This document shows positions 35,753-44,520 of a DNA stretch of 64,000 bases, one piece after another. Source of the stretch: Tetrapyrgos nigripes (lineage: Eukaryota > Basidiomycota > Agaricomycetes > Agaricales > Campanellaceae). The stretch's first letter is position 1. Each line of letters begins with the position of its first letter. Under the pieces are notes generated by a model that was not told the origin of the DNA, searched no databases, and saw only the letters and a list, made by a program, of their open reading frames with translations. Made by a program: the position numbers and the translations under genes. The stretch spans positions 124,001-188,000 of the forward strand of contig JAACJM010000119.1 of NCBI GenBank assembly GCA_013368315.1. Direction: 5' to 3'.

Positions 35753-38700
35753 TCATACAATTTGACAGCATCCACAGGATTCCTGACTTTCAACATCTGC
35801 TGAATCTCTCTGACCTTCCACTGCCAAAGGCGGGTTGGCTTCCTGAAGAGTCTCAACCTCTATGGAATGAGGCTGGGTATGTACTGCTGAAGCCTCCTGA
35901 ATTTGGTCAAGAATACGTATACAATCAGCAACCCAATTAAGTATCCCCATAGCTTCATAGTATTCTTTTGCCTTTTCTACATTCAATCTGGCATCAATGA
36001 AGCATCCTTGTTTATATGCAATTTTTCCAAGAGAGTCCAAACAGTGAGCAACTCCAACTCTGGATCCAATCTCCTCAAATTGATCTTTGGCATGCTGCAG
36101 CATGACCTTTGCTTCCTCATATTGGCCCAGCATTTGTCTGATGTCTCCCAGGCTTTGCAAGCACTGAGCAGCTCCCATCCTGTCTCCAATTGCCTCAAAG
36201 TGCTTTTTAGCTTCCTCCAGGATGACCTTTGCTTCCTCATATTGGCCCAGCATGTAGCTGATGTCTCCCAGGCTTCGCAAGCACTGAGAAGCTCCCAGCC
36301 TGTCTCCAATCTCCTCAAATTGTTTTTTGGCCTGCTGAAGCATGACCTTTGCTTCCTCATATTGTCCCAGCATGTAGCTGATGTTTCCCAGGCTTTTCAA
36401 GCACTCAGCAGCTCCCCGCCTGTCTCCAATCTCCTCAGATTGCTCTTTGGCTTGCTCCAGCATGACTTTTGCTTCCTCATATTGACTCAGCATGTAGCTG
36501 ATGTCTCCCAGGCTTCGCAAGCACTGAGCAGCTCCCAGCCTGTCTCCAATCTCCTCAAATTGCTCTTTGGCTTGCTTGAACATGACCTTTGCTTCCTCAT
36601 ATTGACTCAGCATGTAGCTGATGTCTCCCAGGCTTTGCAAGCACTGAGCAGCTCCACGCCTGTCTCCAATCTCCTTAAATTGCTCTTTGGCTTGCTCCAG
36701 CATGACTTTTGCTTCCTCATATTGACTCAGCATGTAGCTGATGTATCCCAGGCTTTTCAAGCACTGAGCAACTCCCAGCCTGGCCCTGATCTCCTCAAAT
36801 TGCTTTTTGGCTTGCTGCAGCATGGTCTTTGCTTCCTCATATTGACTCAGCATGTACCTGATGTTTCCCAGGCTTTTCAAGCACCGAGCAGCTCCCCACC
36901 TGTCTCCAATGTCATCAAATTGCTTCTTGGCTTGCTCTAGCATGACTTTTGCTTCCTCATATTGGTCCAGCATTCGGCTGATTTCTCCTAGGTGTTCCAA
37001 GCACTGAGCAACTCCTTTCATATTTCCAATCCTTTTATATATATCCATAGCCTGCTGTATCTTGCACTGTGATTCTTTATGATCACTCTGATAATAGGAG
37101 ATCATTCCTAATCTTTGGTAGCATTCAGCCTGAGTTTGTTCCATTGTATAATTTATAGATATGCTACTACTGCTGTTAATCACTTCCAGATCACTGGTCC
37201 CTTGATTCATCTGATGCTGATGAAGCTTCTCTATGCCATTGATTATTGCTATAGACTTTGAATATTCCCCCATAAAGGTCAACATATATTCTTGTAGAAA
37301 CATCAGCTCAACTTGATCAGTGAAACTCATTTGTGACTGCCATCCCAAATATTTCTCAACCAGTGGGACAAGACTTGGAAAGTACTGTGAATAATTATGC
37401 AATTGGTTTAATACATTCATATGTGATTTTTCAAATGACTTCTCAATCTGAATATTGAGAATTTTGAAGATATTTGCAATGTGCAGTCCAAGCTGAATAT
37501 CTCCTCCAATGGAATTTTGGGGTAAATTGTCTATGAGTGACTTGTAAAACCTCCAAATATGGTTTTCAAGATGCTCTGGCCTCCCAAAAATCTTCATGAT
37601 GTATTCACCAATAGGTGTCAGGATTTTGAGTGTTTTGTGTTCTGCCTCATAAATGAGGCATGACTTTATCAAAAGGAGCACTTCCATCTTTGTGTCAGGA
37701 AAGATATCTAGCATTTTGTGCAGATTGTCTAACCAGTTTGGAATGCCATTTGGTAGGAAAGCCACAAGCTTCAACAAGTGTTTTGCTGTAATAGAAAGCT
37801 GTTCTCCAATAATATCCAGAGTCAGCTCAATTGACATTTCAACATTTGTAAGCCTGTCATTCTGCCTTCCAAGTTCTTTGAGCACTGCAGTCTTTTGGAT
37901 ATTCCACCTTTCCATCAGGTCCTTCAATGGTAGGTCTTTGGCATGCTGTGCAATAAGCATGATAGCCAAAGGCATACCATCCATCTGAATTAGCAACTCT
38001 TTCAAAGTTGGATCATCCTGCTCAATTGCATAGTTTCCATCTGAACTGAAAGAACAGAAAGCTTCTTTGGCAGGACCAAGCTCAAGAGGAGGCAAGCCTG
38101 ATTGCCCTCCAAGCTTATGCCATTTAATTCCTCTAGGCCCATCAATCCCTCTCATAGTTACAATGACTGAGGCTGACTTGAGGCTGCAAATTGTATTGAT
38201 GAAATTCTTGACTTTTGCCTGGTCCTCGCCATTCCATGGTGTTTCAAAATTATCCAGAATCAACAGGATCTTCTGGCTGCCTTCAAGATAGTCCAGCAAT
38301 AACTCATAAGAGCCTTTTCCTTGGATTGGCTGAAGTCCAATTGCTCGCACCAATCCTTGAATAAGCTTTGTTGCATCTGGGAGAATTTCACAGGGGATGA
38401 AGTAGCCTCTCCCTGCAAATTTCCTCTTGATCATGGCATTTTCCATGATATGCAAGGCCACAGATGTTTTGCCTATTCCTCCAGTTCCGAGGATAGCTAT
38501 ATGGACCTGATTGGCCTCACACAGCAGTTTCACTGCTTCTTCCACAAGATGGGATCTGCCCGTGAATACATCTGGAGCTGGGGGCTTTTGAAGAAGCAAA
38601 TCACTGCAAATTTGAGAATTAGATAAAAATTATTAGATGTGATTGACTTATACATACTCTGCTGTGATTTCCTAAAGAGAAAGTCCTGTCAGCATTCACT

Positions 38701-38947
38701 TCTGTTAGCAACAGGAAATTGTTATTTACCTTTGGTTTGCTTTCTGGCAGATCTGCAAATAATTTAAGTATCATACTATTGATCTTAACAATCTAGTTGA
38801 TGACTTACAGCTATTGTATGTATAGTTTGCATCTCGCCCAATAGTAGTGATAGTTGAGCCCATAATGTTGAAGTCATGGGCTCCAGAAAGGATATTTGCC
38901 TGGTTTCCAGTACCAGTTTGATCAGGGCTATTATCGGTTGATTCCAT
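35753..38947 (-). CDS. NLR-like NB-ARC/TPR protein, copy D (longest)
   Basis: Exons 38947-38809 (139 bp), 38752-38730 (23 bp), 38671-38658 (14 bp) and 38603-35753 join in phase and give 1008 residues. Introns are 56, 58 and 54 bp with GTAAGT, GTAAAT and GTATGT donors and TTTGCAG/TTTAG acceptors. The N-terminal region carries SGAHDFNIMGSTITTIGRDA, which resembles the Gly/Asn-rich leader found before many Agaricomycete NLR NTPase domains. NB-ARC motifs: GTGGIGKTS, ILLILDNFETPW, SVIVTMRGIDG, GMPLAIMLIAQHA. Eight regular 40-residue TPRs follow, with divergent units on both sides. The tail ends ESCGCCQIV, a possible CaaX box. Between the NB-ARC and TPR parts the sequence differs from C over about residues 290-400, more than elsewhere. 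By family analogy a non-self sensor; ligand unknown. Confidence 0.9.
36059..37018 (-). repeat. Array of eight 120-bp TPR-coding repeats in NLR D
   Basis: Eight units of exactly 120 bp encode 40-residue TPRs. The three extra units relative to NLR C account exactly for the 120-residue length difference between the two exon-4 frames (948 versus 828). Confidence 0.92.
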
Positions 38948-40259
38948 ATCTGAAGTTTCTGAATTCCCTTTCAATCTTCACAAAATCTCAACGCCTAATT
39001 TTCCGCTCACCTTAAAAAGACTTGTAACTTTGCTGTTCGGGCTCACAAAGGTCGAAAAGTGTCTCAACAACGTGACCAGAACTTGAGAAGTTGCGTTTGA
39101 TGCCATCACTCCAAAATGATGGCTTTTCATGATTGATAGACCAATCAGAACTCGAGCAAAAATCTATTATTAGAACATAAGTATACAGCAACGCGTTCAA
39201 CGCTGGGCACAAAAATCGCGTTAACGCGTCCCGACGAGTCACGTCAGTATCTGGCGCAAAAATCACGTCAACGCATCTTGACGCTTCGCATAGCCCCTAT
39301 TGTTGGTCCCGGTTCCCCTTCTTCATCCATTCAGACTGTGTCCTGGGTCGAAATTCTGGCAAAAAGATACACCAGATCATCTAGTTCCATCACAGGGAAT
39401 GGGAGTTTCGAACCCTGTGCTACCACGCTGCACATCATGTCCAAATCTCCTTGATAGATTCTCCAAGTTGGCGACTCGGAACGATAGGTGGTAATGTTAG
39501 CCAGCTGGCACCACACCATACTTAATGGATATAGGCTTGGTCCAGTGTGTCCTTTGGTACAATTTTGGTAGGAAAGGATTGTGTCAGTTCAGTGTATGCA
39601 TGAGAGGAAGATGGAAAGGGATGGCCCATGGGGTGTAAAACAACACTCAGAGCACAAACTGAGTAGCATGAAGGACGAGGAGCAACCCCAAATTTCAAAT
39701 ATTTGAAAGCTTTCATGATGTGTTCGACGCTTCGTTGAACCACCTAGTATCTTGGTAGATAGAACAGAGAAATGTATGTAACTTGAACTAAGCAAAACGC
39801 TGGATCGAAACAATTACAAAACCAATTACAACGCAGAAGTGGTCTGACGCGAGAAGAATAAATCTAACAAGAAAACTCCTCGAACCACGGTAAGTCCGAG
39901 AAATCGTCTAGAGTCGTGATATGTCACATGTGCTCAATGACGGAGTGAAGTACACGTACCAGTTTGATGATTAGGGCTGTGGGCATGGGCATGAGGCTGT
40001 CAATGCTTCGCCAGTGTTCTATACTTATAGTGCACCTGTATTTTGCTAGACAGCTTGCTCTCTCCTACTCTCATCATACTAGTCAGTTCTTCGACGTACT
40101 TGTCGTATCCCGTAGTGATGTCGTCTCCAAGTTCAATGAAACCCAAGTGTGTCGTAATCTTCATAGCTCTAACTGCAACATTTCGAACCTCGCGTCTCGT
40201 ATTGTATGACAGGACTCGACTCGCATCCCCACTGTCCATACACGATCCCCCTTCCCTTG
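38948..40259. other. NLR D 5' flank and intergenic sequence before the HET locus
   Basis: 38948-39450 matches the other NLR 5' flanks, with an extra GC-rich block at 39190-39300 rich in ACGCGT/TGACG words. A short inverted repeat (CACAGGG..CCCTGTG) lies at 39391-39419. From about 39750 the sequence is unique and no gene is supported. It probably separates divergent promoters of NLR D and the HET locus. Confidence 0.45.
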
Positions 40260-41562
40260 ATGCGACGCCAACAACCTCAGACTCGTCGAGTTTGAAGAGT
40301 CCGACGAAACACCTCTCTATGCCATCCTCTCACATAGATGGATATATCAGGCAGGGTAATCAGAGGAGGTCACCTATCAGGAATTCCAGAACGTCGAGGA
40401 CACCGTGATTCAGAAATCCGGCTACCGCAAAATCAAAATGGCCTGTCATCAAGCGCTGCGGGATGGCCTTGAATATGTGTGGGTCGACACATGTTGCGTC
40501 ACGCAAGGCAACCACAATGATGTCGTGAGGAATATCAGATCGATGTTCGCGTATTATCGGAATGGATACGTCTGCTACGTACATCTGGCTGATGTATACC
40601 TGCGAGATGACATGTGGCGTTCGAGGTTCGCTCATAGCGAGTGGTTCCGGCGTGGCTGGACTTTGCAGGAATTGCTGGCACCTGGCGTCGTGGATTTCTT
40701 TGACAGTGAATGGAATTACGTCGGATCGAAACTTGACCTCCAAGATATCGTTTCTCATATAACCACGAAACCGCCGGAAATCATATCAGGCGAACAATCT
40801 CTTCAGGATATTCATCCGCTGAAGCGAATGTCTTGGGCCCTAGGAAGGCAGACGTCAAGGCCGCAGGATAGAGCTTACTGCCTTTCTGGACTTCTAAACG
40901 TCTCGATAGAACCGGATTACACAGAAGATCTCAGACAATCGATGAATCGGTTGTGGGCAGCGTTTCTTCATTCAAATTCGAAGTACAAACATGAAATAGG
41001 AGTTGAATTTTCACTGTTCGACTTTGTTGATAGCATTCGTGACGGGACCCAACTTATAGCACTGGATACCCTCAAAAGAGCCGGGAGCACTTCACGAGGA
41101 CGGAGGGCGCAACAACTAGATGAAAGACTGTTTATATTCTACGACCGGGACGATAATGGATCTATTATTAGCTACACCCAGTTGCCTCCCGGATCCCCCG
41201 CGTATCAGGACGTGGTCCCAGCCCGCGGAATACCCTCCTCCTCCTCATTGTTCGACTTTGTTGATAGCATTCGTGACGAGACCCAACTTATAGCACTGGA
41301 TACACAAACACACGCCATACAGTTCCTGGATAACCCCAAAAGAGCCGGGAGCACTTCACGAGGACAGGGGGCGCAACAGTTCTACGGCTGGGACGATAAT
41401 ATTAGCTACAATGAACTGTGGGTTGTCTGCTACCGATGTGATGGTCAATCTAAATCGTTGAATTTCTCTCTCGAATCCAGACCGAGGATGGCCCAATCAC
41501 GGAAACCAGCGGTCTGGCAGGACATAACTAAGGAGAGTCTAAGTGAACGGTGTGTTGTCTGA
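40260..41562 (+). pseudogene. HET-domain protein (heterokaryon incompatibility type), broken 5' end
   Basis: The HET domain is clear: YAILSHRW at 40318-40341, then in the open frame from 40405 GLEYVWVDTCC, SMFAYYRNGYVCYVHL, SEWFRRGWTLQELLAP and SWALGRQTSRPQDRAYCLSG. Known HET proteins trigger cell death after fusion of incompatible hyphae. Two defects precede the open frame. The only nearby ATG (40260) is one base out of frame with NNLRLVEFEESDETPLYAIL, and an in-frame TAA at 40357-40359 follows YAILSHRW; CAA to TAA would explain it. After the domain, a segment SLFDFVDSIRDxTQLIALDT occurs twice. The frame ends at 41562, but a donor at 41550 could join it to the GTPase exons. It may be a dead allele; many fungal incompatibility genes have such alleles. 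Confidence 0.75.
41015..41385 (+). repeat. Tandem duplication inside the HET gene C-terminal region
   Basis: The segment starting TGTTCGACTTTGTTGATAGC occurs at 41015 and again at 41249. It runs on through a second shared block (AAAAGAGCCGGGAGCACTTC at 41074 and 41338), with 30 bp extra in the second unit. Both copies keep frame. Confidence 0.85.
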
Positions 41563-42136
41563 AATTTGATACTACCAAAGTAATGTTCAATGTTAATTCG
41601 AATTGCTGTCCAGAATCCGTATTCTCGTCGTCGGCAAGGTACCGTCTTGATCACTTTTCAATCCTTCATATGTCTCCGATCACCTAAACAAACCCAGACC
41701 GGTGTTGGCAAAACATCTTTGATAAAAAGGGCCTTCAATGTTGAGACACTGGTGAGCAGTTCCTTGCGGCGATCCAGTTCCAAGTTGGCTCAGCTATATG
41801 CGTCATAATCGTACCGGAATATCCAACATCGAGGAGGAAATCATATCAAAGGAGAATGACCGCTTCGTGATCCATGATTCTCAAGGTTATGAACCTGGGG
41901 ATCCTACCAAATTTCAAGAACTCCAGAGGTTCATAGAACAACGTAGTGGGGAAGCGAAACCTTCTGACAAAATTCATATCATTTGGTGCGTAGTACACGC
42001 ACTTATTTATCCGCAATGTTCTGATGAGATAGCGTCGTATTCTTTATAGGCTTTGCATTGCGACTCTTTATGCCGGAGGTCGAGTTCTTGAGACAGGCAC
42101 GGAATCCCTGTTGAAATCTGTAAAAGTATGTACATT

Positions 42137-42937
42137 AGACAGTTTGCGCAGCCACGAGCCTGCCCGAAATGGCACGTGCGCGTCACGAACCGCTCGAAAC
42201 CCTGAGTTGCGCCCACCGTAGACACGTAGACTGTATAATCCCCATCACCTTTCCGTAAAATGCCCATTACTCGTCGACAAGCCATCGAAAATGACCAGAC
42301 CAATGCCAACGCAGCTCGTGATGAAGAGGTTTCCAATGGTTGAAGATTGTCGCAGCTGTGACACGAGTGATACGAGAGAAACGACTTCGCTCCCAGCCGA
42401 ACTGCATACGGATGTCTGCTAGACGACCAGGATAGGCAAGACGTCTGAGGAGCATGCAAAGGGCTGTGACGCGATCCTCCTTTATTCTGTTCTCCTTGCA
42501 GTGCACGAATGGTGGTAAGTCAAGGACCTCCGTGAGTTGATATATTTTGTTGCGAGTAAACCTGTTTAAGGGTATGTGAGCTGGTGTTGCGGTTGACAAT
42601 GCACAAGGACGCACCGAAACTGTTCTAACCACACTGTATCTGCCAGCTCATCCAAGTCTACCGGTCCACCAGGCCATGAACCACTTTCTGCATCACTCTC
42701 TTTCTCTTCAACGACATCCGCAATTTTAAGGAGAAGCTGTTGGAAATTTTGCTGTTGCTGGAGCAAAACAACTTCCATTTGAGTAGTACGACGTGTTACA
42801 GGTGATGTGAGCAGTGTAATGTACGAGAAATACAGAAATGCCCAATTTTCGACTGGTGCAGGCGCAACTCAGCTTCTCGGGCAGTTCGTGACGCGCACGT
42901 GCCATTTCGGGCAGGCTCGTGGCTGCGCAAACTGTCT
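42137..42937. mobile_element. PIF/Harbinger-type element with transposase N-terminal remnant, 801 bp
   Basis: The ends are perfect 54-bp inverted repeats beginning AGACAGTTTGCGCAGCCACG. ATT flanks both sides (42134-42136 and 42938-42940); reading the termini as GACAG..CTGTC would instead give TA. Minus-strand frames at 42778-42566 and 42632-42267 encode a coiled N-terminus and the block FTRNKIYQL..ALCMLLRRLAYPGRLADI, which fits the N-terminal part of Harbinger-like DDE transposases. The catalytic part is missing, so the element is an internally deleted derivative. It lies 4-8 bp after the donor of a GTPase intron. Confidence 0.8.
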
Positions 42938-43972
42938 ATTTACACTGCAATATCTCGATTCTTTGCAAAAAATATGATTTGCGATAACAGATATTGCCGT
43001 GGTGGTCGTGTTTACAAAATATGACAAATTGGTCAACTCAAAGGCGATGGAGATTGAAGAGAACGATCCAGATATTGACGACGAAGCACTCATTGAAAGC
43101 TCTCGAGAAAAAGCAGCAAGGTATTGTGTGTAGAGCCGTTGAAAAGGTTTACATCCCGCACTCCCGGGTGTTCCAGTACGTCGAATTACTTCATGATATC
43201 GAGATCTAACGAGCAACATCAAATCTTTCTAGTGGCAAATAACTATGAGCACATGTTATCGGCGTTAATCCGAACCACAGAGATGGAGGCGGAGGAACCC
43301 ACAGAAGAAGTGTCAGATGTCATGGAATCACCACCAGCTCTTCTGGCCATGGCTCAGATGGTTGACACTGACACAAAATTGCCCTCGCCATCCAGTGAGT
43401 ACGTACCTGCCTGGATGATCGTCTTTCATCACTAAAAGGGTGCGCTCAGAGTGGCGAAGCAAAGTAGGTTATTGAATTCTTTTTCTTCTAGAAGGAATGC
43501 TTACTACCTTCTTACTATAGAGTACTGGCGAGGACCAAGCACACATTTTCTGGGACAGGGTCTGTGAGCCTGCTGGAGTGTTCTCCACAAGGACATCATC
43601 ATAATTTGGAACATCAATGATCCGGAGAAGGTGAGCTTAATGATCAACAAAAAGATACCGAGAGTCTGATTGCTCGAGTCACATTGGCAGCTCCTCCTGT
43701 CTGATAAGTTTGAATCACAGGTCACTCAATCAGGAGGGGGCTTCAAAAGAGGATTCGAACTGTCGTGCGTGATTCCAATTTTACCTGCTTTAACACAGAG
43801 ATGCCGATGTCATGTTTTAGGTCTGACACTGTGCGTTGCCTGATGTCATACATCATCCATCTCTTCAGTATAATGCGACGCATATTCTACCAAACCCTAC
43901 CTGGCCCAGGATATCAAGTATCTAGAGAAAATCTTGAGAAGACCATTGAAGACTACCAAAAATCCTCTCATT

Positions 43973-44417
43973 CATCAGTATTTTGGGAAAAAACTGGTTT
44001 CAACTGGTACCAGCTGGTACCAGCTGTGTCCAGTTAACCACTTACCAGTGAACCAGATAAGTTTTTCTGATCACCAGTCCAATAGCGTCCTCATCAACAA
44101 AATATAGTGATAGCCGTCGAGGAGGGTTTAATAAACATTCCCAACAGCACTCACATCATCCGAGATGATCCGAATGATGTATTCGGGACCATCAATCTAT
44201 GTCATCATCGCTAGGAACGATGATTGGCACCTCCCGACGCTCCCGACAACCAGCCGACACATTGCCGCCATTCTTAATAGATCCAACATCAATCATTGCA
44301 AACACTCACTGTTGAAGGTGATGTATATGTATATGTACAGTGCTCTAAGTATCTGTACCATTGACTTCTATTAACCACCAGCTGGCCAGTGACCAGTTTT
44401 TTCCAGAAATACTGATG
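43973..44417. mobile_element. TIR MITE, 445 bp, CATCAG termini
   Basis: The left end reads CATCAGTATTTTGGGAAAAA and the right end is the inverted CATCAGTATTTCTGGAAAAA; similarity runs on through ACTGGT words. A target duplication is unclear (TT at most). The terminal CATCAG is shared with the 1.65-kb element at 12339. It interrupts the coding sequence of the GTPase between EDYQKSSHS and YSMFSDEINQF. No coding capacity is seen. Confidence 0.7.
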
Positions 44418-44520
44418 TTACAGCATGTTCTCCGACGAGATCAATCAGTTTGTCAGGAAGACAAAAATTTTTCAATATGGTAGCAAGGATCATGTTCTAT
44501 GGTGTTTATTCTGTAAAAAA

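Larger units (their letters stand above)
41614..44520 (+). pseudogene. P-loop GTPase, fragmented by two transposon insertions
   Basis: G1 reads IRILVVGK|TGVGKTSLI across an intron (41639-41697). G3 is HDSQG at about 41876. G4 is TKYD in IAVVVVFTKYDKLV at about 43000. Further exon pieces are IHIIW|LCIATLYAGGRVLETGT (intron 41986-42049), ALLAMAQMVDTDTK at about 43340, IEYWRGPSTHF at about 43520, SVLHKDIIIIWNINDPEK at about 43575, and VRCLMSYIIHL at about 43830. After the second insertion the frame resumes at 44419 (YSMFSDEINQFVRKTKIF). This layout matches a P-loop GTPase family I know from Agaricomycetes. Exon 41698-41751 does not join the next exon in phase, and stops occur near 43562 and 43670, so the gene is broken. 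It may be the C-terminal half of the HET gene. Confidence 0.65.

Noticed and set aside
35903..36940. 345-codon plus-strand open frame
   Set aside because: It is the antisense of the NLR D TPR array. A 120-bp repeat without stops in one antisense frame stays open through all units. The same shadow occurs at 18923-19702.
38771..39130. Alternative NLR N-terminus using the frame NKLIIALIKLVLETRR with an upstream exon MKSHHFGVMASN
   Set aside because: It splices in phase only if the 14-bp micro-exon is skipped, and copy A has a TGA in this frame at about 705-709. The other frame is open in all four copies and carries the NLR leader motif. Kept as a possibility for transcript testing only.
39391..39430. 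tRNA-derived SINE suggested by a B-box-like GGTTCGAAAC
   Set aside because: No matching A box, no T-stem pairing and no poly-A-like tail; the match is short.
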